DNA of 64,000 nucleotides from Rozella allomycis CSF55 (lineage: Eukaryota > Rozellomycota): positions 1-64,000 of the forward strand of contig KE561130.1 in assembly GCA_000442015.1 (NCBI GenBank), read 5' to 3'. Shown in pieces: positions 49,474 to 62,100 of this stretch; within the stretch, counting starts at the first letter, position 1, and each line of letters opens with the position of its first letter. Below the pieces are notes generated by a model. The model did not search any database, was not told where the DNA came from, and saw only the letters and a list, made by a program, of their open reading frames with translations. The position numbers and the translations under genes were made by a program.

Positions 49474-50232
49474 ATGTCTTGGAAGGCTCTAGATTTAAGT
49501 CACATCGACAAAACTAAAGTTTACGATCCAGACGGTAAAATAGTGCCTATCATTTTCAAGTGGTAGATGACTCATTTCTCATGGGCGATACTTTGATCAA
49601 CGAATCAGGCTTTTTAAGAAATATTCTGAAACCTACAGTGTGCGTTGAAATAGGCTGCGGATCTGGCGCCGTTATTACTATTTTGCATGAAATTATGAAG
49701 GGACTCGGTATTCACTTGAAGTGGCTAAAATAGCTGTTTGCATAGGCACAGATATAAATTTAAATGCATTAAATTGCACCAAGAAAACTTCATCAGTACA
49801 AAATGAATTATTTTCAAAAACATTAGAATACGGTCGAGACAATAAGAACTGATCTATTTTCTGGAATTCGGACAAAACCCGACGTTGTTGTTTTCAATCC
49901 TCCTTATGTAGTTACTGACAATGAAGAATTGAAATTAAAAGATCCTCTCGTACAGGCATATGCTGGAGGGTACAAGGGAAGAGTGGTTATTGATCGATTT
50001 CTTAGTCAATTAGAAGTAAATTAACGATAAAAATGTTGATTAATAGAATATTTTGGGTCCGTGTTCAACATTATATTTACTTTTGATTCAACCTAACGAT
50101 GTTGACGAAGTCCGATCCATTCTTAGAGAGAAAGGGATATATTCTTCAATTATTGCAAAAAGAAGGTCTTTAATTGAGCAGATTTTCATTTTGAAGTGTT
50201 CTAGAAATATCCAATACGTTGAATGTTGTTAA
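49474..50232 (+). CDS. MTQ2: MTQ2/N6AMT1-like glutamine methyltransferase
   Basis: SAM-dependent methyltransferase of the HemK family that methylates the GGQ glutamine of release factor eRF1. SAM motif VCVEIGCGSGAVIT, acidic loop GTDINLNAL, and the catalytic VVVFNPPYV (NPPY). About 210 residues with five exons; introns include a 32-nt one after YDPD and a 31-nt one before NTVETIRTDLF. It needs the TRM112 partner in other eukaryotes, not seen in this window. Confidence 0.88.
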
Positions 50233-50431
50233 GAAATTTCACAAATAAAATTTTGACCCCGGTTAAAGCTAAAGGTAAAGCATTTGTAGCATTTAAAAAC
50301 TTCTTTATGATGATGTTTCTAAACTTTCGTTCTACCGAATAACATGTTATATATTTGTTATGCGGACAACCTTGCACTGATACTTTTTTTGATGTTTTTT
50401 TAAAAAAATGAGCGTATCTAATTTCTAGGAA

Positions 50432-50674
50432 ATGGCAAAGTCAAAGAATCACACTAACCATAATCAAAGTAATAACATTTTATCATTATCATATAGACAG
50501 AAAAGCTCACCGCAATGGAATCAAAAAAGTGAAGACCCATCGTTACAAATCCCTAAAAGGAGTATGATTGGTTTATTTTAAATATTAAAGGTCGATCCAA
50601 AATTTGTTCGCAACCAAAAATTTGCTCGTCGTGGAACTATCAGGGCTTTGAGAGCTACAAAAATGCAAGAATAA
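50432..50674 (+). CDS. RPL29: 60S ribosomal protein eL29
   Basis: Small basic ribosomal protein. It starts MAKSKNHTNHNQ, then after a 27-nt intron NRKAHRNGIKKVKTHRYKSL, and after a second intron (AAG acceptor) GVDPKFVRNQKFARRG. This is the entire family motif set. The preceding TAG (near 50428) may close a 5'-UTR intron. Confidence 0.92.
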
Positions 50675-50708
50675 ATGTTACATCAATATTTTATAAAATT
50701 TGTTTATT

Positions 50709-51783
50709 TCACTGAAAAGCCAATGACGCAATCATTGAAGCAGAACTTTGCATTATGTTGTTACCCATTGTCTCTTCAACATTTTGCAAAAGATGCCTTT
50801 TCGGATCACGTTTGCCAATATGGCGGGTCTTAAGTTGTTCTTCTGTCAAGGTATCCTCTTCCTGAACACTTTTGTTGTACGCTTCTGTAAGAGCGAGCAT
50901 TTTCTAAATTTCTGGAAAGGATTTCTTACCTTGATTGTTTCCGCATTCTTCGTAGAATGAGCTTCATGGTCAGATAGTTTTAGGCCGCTACTCCAAGTCT
51001 TTTTGTGCAAATTAAGTAGCATTTTTTGTTCAAGCTCATTCTTTCTATAGTTCATCGCGATGGAATAGTAATGTCTATTCAAACCGTGTATGAGAGTCTT
51101 TGTCAATGGAATATTTATATAATACCTGGATAGATGGTTTTTGCAAATGACCAATATTAGAGGTTGTTTGTCTTGGCTCGCGATTGGTTAAAATGTACTG
51201 AGCATCAATTAACCTGAACGCATCTATCACAACCTTCCCTTTAACTGACTGAATCGGATCAATAACAACAGCAACAGCACGTTTATGAAGCGATTCAAAA
51301 CTCTAGTTTTCATAAAAACACATTTTCACCTGCTGAGTATTGACATCGACTGCAGATAGCCAGCAGCCAAAACCTGGATGTGAGTGATACCAACCAACCA
51401 CGATTTCAGGTCTTCCTGTTTGCTTCAACATATCTAACATGCTTGTTTGAAACGCAGGATCTACTGACTCAACTGAAACTGATGTTCCGGATTGAGGCAT
51501 TGCAAACACATCAACAACCTGGACAGTGTAATCGTCAATAAACTCCCCAAGCATTAGTCCCATGACTTCCATAGGCACACCAGCGCGTCCTGTGTTTAGA
51601 TATGATTATCCTTACCATGTTTCAGCATCTATTAAGCGTGACAAAAATATTTACCTTCAGTAAAGCCAAGGAGGATATATGAATAACCTCTGAAGTGTCC
51701 ATAATTTGTACATCTTGCCCCTGCTGAGTCATCTGAGTCATCCCTCCCGCAGAAGCTAGTAGTTGTTGCAATCGTCTTTCCAT
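50709..51783 (-). CDS. RPN11: 26S proteasome subunit RPN11 (deubiquitinase)
   Basis: JAMM metalloprotease of the proteasome lid that removes ubiquitin chains during degradation. MPN+ motif [17 protein letters not shown] (HxHx7Sx2D) intact, with the upstream Glu in GVPMEVMG. C-terminal half: [46 protein letters not shown]. One exon is only 13 nt (ATGCTGAAACATG, about 51615-51627) encoding MLKH. Start at 51783; AACCCTGG lies 9 nt upstream on the coding strand. Confidence 0.95.
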
Positions 51784-51791
51784 TAAAAATT

Positions 51792-51799
51792 GCCAGGGT
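51792..51799 (-). promoter_or_regulatory. ACCCTGGC start-proximal element, RPN11
   Basis: Coding-strand AACCCTGGC, about 9 nt upstream of the RPN11 ATG. One-base variant of the element seen at RPC1, thiolase, CCR4 and Sec23. Confidence 0.35.
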
Positions 51800-51911
51800 T
51801 AAATACGTATGATTAAGTAAAATATCTGAAACATTCAGTGGACTTATGTTTATTTAATGCTTTTTCTTATTCCAAATTGTAATAACATATCAGGAATACC
51901 ATTTGAAGCCC

Positions 51912-52766
51912 ATGTGGCTCATCATCTTCATATCGATTTTCGTCGCCGTTACAGTTTCATGGATATTCCTTTTACTTCAAAATGGAAAAGAATTCAAGAG
52001 GTTAGATGAGAAAGTTGCTGTAATCGTTGCTCATCCTGACGATGAATGCCTATTCTTTGCACCAACTATTGTTAAACTGATTTCAGCTGGAAAAGATGTA
52101 CATATATTTTGTTTAAGCAACGGTATTATTTATATCTATTTGTTTTATCAAGGCAATTATGAAGGATTGGGAATGAGAAGGGAGCAGGAGTTTAAGAGAA
52201 GTTGTCAAGCATTAGGAATACAAGATGAGAATATTGTACTAAATATGGAAGAGTAAGTGTTATTTTATTTATGCATAAGTATATTCAAAGATAATCCATC
52301 ATTAACTTGGAGTCCAACCCTTGTTGGGGAACATGTTAAGAATTTAATCGAAATACGAAAAATTAAATCAGTAATCATAGCCGTATAAGTTAATTAGGTT
52401 ATCAGTTTTGATGATTATGGCGTTTCAGGCCATTTGAATCACATTTCAGTTTTTCATGGATTGAAGTAAGAAACCCGACTCGTCTTATCTAGCCAATTGA
52501 AGAGAAGTAACTGGGATTTAAAAATTTATAAGCTTCATAGTGTACCTCTCTGGAGAAAATATTTAGGTGTTTTTGATGTTCCATTGACATTTTATTCCCA
52601 AAAGTGGAAAACTGTCACGTTTACATTAAGCCCGTATGAAGTTTATAAGAAAGGATTTTATGCAATGAAAATGCATAGTAGTCAATTGGTTTGGTTTCGT
52701 TTCTTGTTTTTGATTTCAAGCCGATACATGATAACGAATACTTTGACAGAAATTGAGTTAAGATAA
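51912..52766 (+). CDS. PIGL: PIG-L-like N-acetylglucosaminyl-PI de-N-acetylase
   Basis: Second enzyme of GPI anchor synthesis, at the ER. One N-terminal transmembrane anchor (IIFISIFVAVTVSWIFLLL). The metal-site motif AVIVAHPDDECLF and the second motif SFDDYGVSGHLNH are intact. The C-terminal part includes SSQLVWFRFLFLISSRYM. Introns of 27-30 nt, including one at about 52367-52393 joining KIKS to VISFDD. Confidence 0.9.
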
Positions 52767-52869
52767 AACAAGATTTGTCATAATAAATGATTGAATTTTC
52801 TACTTATATTCTATTTTTGATGAAATTGTCGTTAGGAACCCTCGTCGTTACCGGGGGTTTATTTGCCGA

Positions 52870-54005
<1,136 letters not shown>

Positions 54006-54158
54006 ATATTAACTTTTGTTAATTATAAATGATTTTCATTTTCTTACTTTTATTCTTCTTTTTAAATTTTTGATATAATATGGTTGTTCAGAACCTTTAG
54101 TTACACATTGTCAAATTTCCTTACAGGGCAGACCCACCCAAAATCGATTAATTGAATT

Positions 54159-55727
54159 ATGCAAGGGAATGTATCATTGTCAAAGTGGCAAACTATTTTT
54201 TGTATTGCTAATTTGGCAATGTTGCTGCCTGGGGTATATTACGCGTATGACATCCCAGCTAGTCTTTATGCAGTTCTACAAAATGAACTGGGCTCAAATG
54301 ATGAAGAATATGAATATCAAATGCAGTTAATGTATGCACTTTATTCATTTCCAAACATAATTCTTCCAGTAGGTGTTGGGGCAGTAATGGATAGGCTTGG
54401 GACACCAAAGTCCATTACGGTTGTTTTCTTTTTCGTGATCCTTGGGCAAATATTGACGAGCTTGGGCGTTGCTAACAAATCTTTCTATATAATATTGACC
54501 GGGCGAACCATTTTCGGTATTGGTGGCGAGTCTGTGAACATTGTCCAAGGGAATCTATCTTCATACTTTTTTAATGGATCGTTTTTATCATTTGTGTTGG
54601 CATTCAATACTAGTGTAGCCAGAGCCGGTTCTGTAGCTAATGATCTGCTTACAAGACGGATACAGATGGCATACGGAAGCGCATTTGCCTTCTGGGTTGG
54701 AACATTGATTTGTGCTGTAGCAAGTATAAGTAAAGAAAAAACCCCCTATAAATGCTAGGTGCGTTATGGTTAGCAAGATTTTATTCAAAAATGTCCAGAA
54801 ATCAACTTTTGCAGATTCCCACTAATAGCCAAGCGCATGTAGAATATCAAAATGAGAGTCAAGTGAACTTGACTGAGCAAGTTGAAGCGCGTATGAAACA
54901 TTCATCATCAAATTCTTCAACTGAAAACATAGATGAAAAAGGAATGCAGACTGTGATATTGCCAGTTTTTGATGACACTAGAATGGATATGTCTATCAGA
55001 CAAAAAGCTTTTCAAAATATCAAATACGTTTATCAAAACTTTCCCCTTCCTTTCTGGCTTATTTGCGCCGATCTTTTGATATTCAATGGCATCATGATCC
55101 CCTTCAACTTAATACAATCTAGTTTCGTTGGTGATAAATTTTTTGGCGGAGATGATGTGACAGCAAAAGGTCTGATGAGTGTAACAACAAATAGATCAAA
55201 TAATAAAGATTCCAAACACCGCTTGTGTATTCTTGGGACCTCTAATCGGAATTATTCAAGACAAGAAGGGAAACTTGCCATTTTATCTAATCGCTTGTGG
55301 CGGTTTGTATTTTATTTCTCACAGCTTACTTACTTTTAGCAATATGCCACCAATTATCGCCATATCATTATTGTCATTTCCATATGTTTTCCAATTGACA
55401 GTGTGGCCATGCATCCCAAAGCTTTTACAAGAAAAAGACGTGTCGTTGGGATTTGGCATTGCTACTGCAATTATGAATCTAGGTCTTTTCCTAGTTCCTA
55501 TTATTGTTGCGTGGGTTGGAACAAGCGCTTCCGACCTGAAGAACGGACAAATGAAAAGTTTTTACAATCAAGAATATCTATTTTTGAGCATGGCTTTTCT
55601 ATCGATTATTATTTCCATAATTTTGTTTGATGTAGATAAAAGAAGATTTGCATCAATTTTATCAAATGTTAAAATTGAAGATAAAGATACCGTAGAGTTA
55701 CATTCATCTATTAGCAAAGAATCCTGA
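54159..55727 (+). CDS. MFSD1-like major facilitator transporter
   Basis: 501 residues, exons 54159-54723, 54759-55180, 55209-55727. Twelve-segment MFS architecture. GVYYAYDIPASLYAVLQ, SFPNIILPVGVGAVMDRLG and GRTIFGIGGESVNIVQG are strong MFSD1-type signatures; VFLGPLIGIIQDKKG restarts the second half. The middle loop is polar and Ser/Asn-rich. MFSD1 is a lysosomal carrier for dipeptides in animals; substrate here is unknown. Confidence 0.85.
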
Positions 55728-55806
55728 ATTTACGTCCACAGGATTTTGTGAAGAGGCAATAAAATTTATTTACGTTCGTTCAAGAATATATTTTCATTTA
55801 TTAACC

Positions 55807-56592
55807 TTATACATATTGTTGGAATTTTGATATCGACAGGTCTAATGTTATTTCATGCACATATTTACTAGCACTTGTCAACACCTTGCCCTCGGCATCT
55901 GTGCCTGACCATCCAACATAAATCTATGATATCAAATATCAATATTATACTTTAATGTTACACGGATCTTTTTCAGTACACCTTTTAGCTGGAACACCAT
56001 CAAGACAAGGTAATTTTTGGCTTAAAAATCGATCGCAAGTTGATTGATCCCAGAATACATCAACAATTATTCCTTACGTTCATTGTTAAATAGTTCTACC
56101 TTTGTTTAATCTGATTATCATTGTCCGTGATTTGGCACCGGCCTCGATTTGAGAATCATACCAAGGTCTTGGCGAAAGAGACACTAGAGAGTTATTGTAT
56201 AAGACATCAACACCGATACTTGGCGCGTATGCAGTAACCAGATCATTACCTTGAATAAAGCGATGATGCTTTTAGTTACTGTTGGGAATACTCAGTGCCG
56301 AGTATGTATCTACAGGTGCAAAAAATTGTGCTGTTTGATTGAATGTTGTTGAATAAGTTGAATTCACAGCAACAGATGCATAAAATCGCATATACATAGC
56401 CACGCATTCATCTTTTGAGTATAGAGTTTTTGATTTGAGTCTGTTGACCATCGCATTGCAAGCGCCTGCGACAGTAGAAACACCACAATTGCATGTCTTA
56501 TCTGATCCAGAGGTTGGAACTGATGATACAGTTTGAGTTTGGCCATTTAAGAAGAGGCATTGTGACAAGAAAAGCAGGAAGAATAAAAACAT
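55807..56592 (-). CDS. Secreted cysteine-containing protein of unknown function
   Basis: About 235 residues in four exons. Clear signal peptide (MFLFFLLFLSQCLFLNG). Then Ser/Thr-rich sequence with TCNCG and GACNAMVNRLKS, AMYMRFYASVAVN, and later DQSTCDRFL, LPCLDG, RCTEKDPCNIK with regularly spaced Cys, likely disulfide-bonded. It ends KIYVGWSGTDAEGKVLTSAS. No family I can name. Secretion plus Cys pattern would suit an extracellular or host-interface protein, but that is inference. Confidence 0.7.
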
Positions 56593-56895
56593 AACGAGAT
56601 TACGTAAACAAACAAACCTATTCTTTTGAATGAATAAAGGACTCTATTTTAATTAATGTAAAAGTAAATTTCTTTCGCATTATTTTTTGACTGAATGTTT
56701 ATTAACTAAATAATGTAAAATTTGAAGTGCTTTGAATAAGATGATAGAATTTACATTTTCTCTTTTAAAATTGTATTGATAATTAATAGAAATCTAAAGA
56801 AATTTACAGAATAAAGAATTTTTAATTTTTCCAAAATGGGAATAGTATTTTTCCAGGTTGACATTGTTTAAGGAAATAGTGAACCCTTGTAAATA
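56593..56895. other. Divergent intergenic region
   Basis: About 300 bp of AT-rich sequence between the secreted gene and mitochondrial Hsp70. No gene seen; a non-productive ATG lies at 56836. Confidence 0.6.
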
Positions 56896-58989
56896 ATGAT
56901 GCAACGATACCTACTTTCGCGAACAATTAATGCTTTTAGACCATTTAGGTAATTGTGAAATGAAAGAAATAACAATAGCACTAAAGCCCAAGGAGCAGTT
57001 ATTGGAGTTGACTTGGGTACAACATTTTCTTGTGTGGCAGCCATGGAAGGAAAGACACCAAGAATTATAGAGAACAGTGAGGGAGCGAGAACGACTCCAT
57101 CAGTGGTGGCATTTACCAAGGAGGGGGAGTTGCTAGTGGGACAGCCAGCTAGACGCCAAGTAAAAAGTGAGGTTGTATGAGATAGGCTGTTGTTAACCCT
57201 GAAAACACAGTGTATGCAGCGAAGAGATTGATAGGACGCAAGTTTGAAGATCCAGCAGTGCAGAGAGATTTGAAGACTGTTTCATATAAGATAGTGAGAC
57301 ATAATAATGGGGATGCATGGATAGAGGCTGGTGGCAAGAAGTATTCACCGAGTCAAATTGGAGGATTTGTGTTGGGAAAGATGAAGGAAACAGCCGAGGC
57401 GTATTTGGGAAAGAAGGTAGTGAATGCGGTAGTGACTGTGCCTGCGTATTTTAATGATGCGCAAAGACAAGCGACTAAAGATGCAGGAAAGATTGCAGGG
57501 TTGGATGTGTTGAGAGTTATTAACGAACCAACCGCTGCGGCGCTAGCGTATGGAATGGACAAGTCTGGAGATCGAGTAGTTGCTGTTTATGATTTGGGTA
57601 ATTTGGTGATTGATTGTTGATGAAGGTGGAGGAACATTTGATATAAGTATTTTGGATATCCAGAATGGAGTGTTTGAGGTTAGATCAACTAATGGAGATA
57701 CGCATTTGGGAGGAGAAGATTTTGATCATCAATTGTTGGAATATATTTGTTCAGAATTTAAGAAGAGTTCAGGGGTTGATATTTCAAAAGATAAAATGGC
57801 ACTTCAAAGAGTTAGAGAAGCAGCTGAGAAGGCGAAGATTGAATTGTCGAGTTCTTTGCAAACAGAAATCAACTTGCCATACATTTCAGCCAATGCAAGT
57901 GGGCCAGTCCATTTGAATATTAACTTGACAAGATCTAAATTTGAATCCCTTGTCAATAATTTAATTGAAAGAACAAAAACACCATGTGAGAAAGCAATTA
58001 AAGATGCTGGATTGACTGTTGATAAGATTAGTGAAGTTATTCTAGTTGGAGGAATGACCAGGGTACCTAAAGTGCAAGAAACAGTTAAAAATTTATTTAA
58101 GAAAGATCCATCGAAAGGAGTTAATCCAGATGAGGCTGTGGCTACAGGAGCAGCGATCCAAGGTGGTGTTTTAGCTGGAGACGTTAAAGATGTGTTGTTG
58201 TTGGATGTGACGCCTCTTTCTCTTGGTAATTTGAATTGGATTTATTAATGAAAGGAATTGAAACGTTGGGTGGAGTTTTCACGAGATTGATTACAAGAAA
58301 CACGACGATTCCAACGAAAAAGTCTCAAGTGTTTTCAACAGCCGCCGATGGTCAAACGCAAGTAGAAATTAGAGTCTTTCAAGGAGAAAGAGAATTAGTC
58401 AAAGATAATAAACTTTTAGGTTCCTTCAATCTTGTTGGAATACCACCTGCTCCACGTGGGGTTCCTCAGATTGAAGTCACCTTTGACATTGACGCTGATG
58501 GAATTGTTAATGTCTCTGCTAAAGATAAAGCCACAAATAAAGATCAATCTATCACAATTGTGGCGTCTGGTGGCTTGTCTAAAGATGAAATTGAAAAAAT
58601 GGTTCATGACTCTGAACAATACGCTGAAGCTGATAAAAAGAAAAAGGAAGCAATTGAATCCATCAACTCTGCCGAATCTTTCATTGCAGAAGTTGAAAAA
58701 AGTTTGAATGAATACAAGGATCAATTAGATCAAGAAAAGGCAAATCAATTGAAATCAAGCATTGAAGAATTAAGAGTCCTAATGAAAGAATCTGAAGACC
58801 CCGAAGCTATCAATTCCAAAGTTCACGAAGTCAAACAATCTTCTCTAGCTCTATTTGAATTGGTTTACAAGAATGTAAATTTATTTCTTCTTTTTAATTT
58901 AGCGTGCAAATGCAAACAACTCTTCTTCTTCCTCTGAATCTTCATCAAACCAAGATGCTGACTTTAAAGATGCAAACAATGCAAAATAA
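56896..58989 (+). CDS. SSC1: Mitochondrial Hsp70 (SSC1-like)
   Basis: Matrix Hsp70 for import and folding. N-terminal Arg-rich amphipathic presequence [18 protein letters not shown] precedes [18 protein letters not shown]. Other marks: [56 protein letters not shown] and [15 protein letters not shown], the DnaK-like spacing. The substrate-binding domain includes [20 protein letters not shown]. The loop reads DLGTTFSC where most DnaK-type proteins have TTNSC. The tail is Ser/Asn-rich. Introns near 56947-56976, 57161-57186, 57598-57625 and 58227-58255, plus one close to the 3' end. Confidence 0.94.
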
Positions 58990-59133
58990 TCATTCACAAA
59001 TAAATTAAACTTGTATCACTATTAAGAATTTACTTATATGCGATTTGATTGGATTATTGTTTTTTAGAATACAATGTTTTAAGGAATCTTTTTATTTTCT
59101 ATTTCTTTTCTTACAATCTCCTTTGTGGCTTGG

Positions 59134-62100
59134 ATGTCATTTCTATTGTTCGCTACGCTTCTTTTTCAATTGTTTTTATTAATTTCAGCATATTCTGTCA
59201 ATTCAAGATTAGAAGCTCATTGGCTAAACTCGTTAACATTGGAAGCATATCATTTCTTTTCCTTTGACCAAGAATCTTTCATATCTTTTCTTTCCACTGC
59301 ACACAATCAAAAACAAGAATACGAAAATATTCTCACATTTACAAGGAAAAAGTATCCATTGCTTGAGCCCTACTTGAATTTCACTCTCTCTTCCAGGCTC
59401 TTTGCCCCTCTAGTTTCAAGTACTCTGATTACATGCAATAATAATTCATTAATTGCTGCTAAATGCCATGATGAATGGAATTGCTTTTCATCAATATCTG
59501 ATATATCAAATTTGAAATGTACAGATATTGCTGGAAGATTCAACAATATTGAATTTGTAGACTTTATCAAACAAAATAGTCACTTGAAATTGCATTTATT
59601 AAATAATTTGAATTCCGAATTTAATGATGCTCTGAACCCTTCAAAATTTGCACTTTCTGGTTATGGGGTTGAATTAGTGGTAAAAAATTCAGAGTATCTT
59701 GTGTTGGATGATTTGAAATTTAAAGATTTTATAAAAGATAAAGAATTCAATAAACTTATTGAGAACAATGATGAGCAAATAGATGAGAAAGTTAGTGAAT
59801 TGTTGAGTGACCCTAAAATTCATACATTGAATTCAACTGAAAATGAAATGGCAATCAATGGGATCTTTTCTATTTTAAAAGACTCTTATAACTTTTTAAA
59901 TGATTTAACAACAATTTCCCATAATTATCCAATTGTCATTCCACATTTGCTCAAAAGTGCCAAAAGGAAAAAGATACGAAAATATGAAAGGGATGTTTTA
60001 TTTTTGAATAATATTCCTCTTGATATGAATCAAATTAATTTATTCCAGTAATAGTTTTGAATGAAATGAATAGTTTAATTAGTTACTTGAATTCCATAAA
60101 GATACTTGAAGTAGTTTGTAAAAAGGTTTGGAATAAAGATATTGGAAGAATAATTAAAGAATTTAGGGGAATGAAATTGATATCTCCCAGATTTGATATT
60201 CCAGTTGAGAAATGCATAACGATATCGGATGTTGAAAGAGATAAGAGATTTAAGCATTTTTCAAGGGATATAAGCAGAGTAAGTTTTTAATTTAAAATTT
60301 AAAGATATTTTATCCATTTAATGGACCGTTGATTCCCATTAGATTCAATATGGCAACTCTTGTGTATGTGTTTGATATTTCGGACAATGAACAGTATAAA
60401 GAGATTTTAGATTCTCTGGTGTTTCTTGTGCAAAATACAATTCCCTTGAGAATATTAATTTTGCCGTTTGCGACGAATGATTTTGATTTAATAAATTTGG
60501 TTTCAATTTCTGAAATTTCGAGTCCAAAGAAGATTATTGAAATTTTGAAAGATTTGAAATCAAATAAAGAAAAAGAAGAAATTAATGAAAACATTGAAAA
60601 GATTAAAATTTGGAATGAAATTGGAAGAAAATTTTCTGGATTTAAAAAGAATTCATTTTTTCTTAATGGAAGAGAAATTTTGATTGAAACTTTTGAGGTA
60701 AAAATGTTTTTTTAATTAGAAAGCCAAATTCTATATATTCATCTGTGGCTAATGCATTTGAAAAAGATCTTGAATTTTTTCAATCTAGATTTGAAAGTTT
60801 GGATTTAAAGACAAATTTTTATGAATTAATATTAAATTCAGATAAAAGATTTAATTTTAATTATCCATTATTTTTCAAGTCTATTAATTATTTAGAATTT
60901 TCCAATTTAAAGCAAGTTTTGTGGATAAAGGAAAAGTCATTGCCAGGAAAGATTATGATTTTTGCGAATTCTAAAATTTCATTTAAATTTGAATTGAAAA
61001 AAGAATTTAATTTAATTTTAGATGAATTTTTAGATTATAAATTGGCGATTAATTCATTTGCTATTAATGGAAGAATATTTGAGCTTGAAGATTCAGAATT
61101 GACGAGAGAAATATTTGATTTGGCTTTGGAGATTTATTTGTACGAGACGAGAGAGAATAACTTTGGCGATGAAAAGTGGTGTACTAAAAGTGGTGAAAAG
61201 TGGTGTATTAAAAATGGTAAAAAGAGTGAGGAGTGTATTAAATGCAATTGTATAGAATGTGTTGATTGTGGATGTGATTATCGCGATGAAGAAAGTGTTA
61301 TTACTTCTACTATACCTGCTAATGATTCTACTATACCTGCTAATGATTCTACTTTGAATAATTGTAAGTCTAACTCATTGATAGCAGTCGCTTTGGGTAC
61401 GCTGCAAAATCAATTTAAATTGCTTCCAACAAGAGATGAAAGAAACGAAGAAATAAAATTTGATCTTTTTGTAAACCAAAAATGTTTGTTTTGCTTTAAA
61501 TGGATTTCAACGCCATTGTCCAAATCAACTCTTTCTCTTTCTAAAATATTTAAAGAATTAACCACTAGCAATGAAATTGGAGTCTCATTTGGATTTAATG
61601 CAAATAATATTCAGAAATTTGAATCTAATCGAATCTATAGATTTGTTTTTTCATCCAAGCCACAATTTGATCTAGAAAAGTAAAAAAAATAATTTTAATT
61701 AAAAGTAAATTAATTCTAGATTACGCAAAGTTTGAAAATGTTCCAATGGAGACTCTGTTTACTTTGAATTATGATGTTATTCATGAGTGGATTGTAGTTC
61801 CAGAGAAGGGAGAAGATGACTTTGATAACATTAAACTATCCTTGCTAAGAAAGAATGTTTACAGCATTTACAAACTATCAAATATTTTAACACAAGGCCA
61901 AGCTATAGATGAAACCAACATGGATTATCCAAAGGGTCTGGAGATCCAAATGGGGATCAACAAGATTAAAAATATTCAAGCATCAAATGGTGAAAGTGTA
62001 AATACATCAAACATCGATACAATCGTCATGTACAATCTCGGCTACTTTCAACTAAAAACAAACCCCGGCAGTTGGTTCATTTCACTTTGCAATGGAAAAT

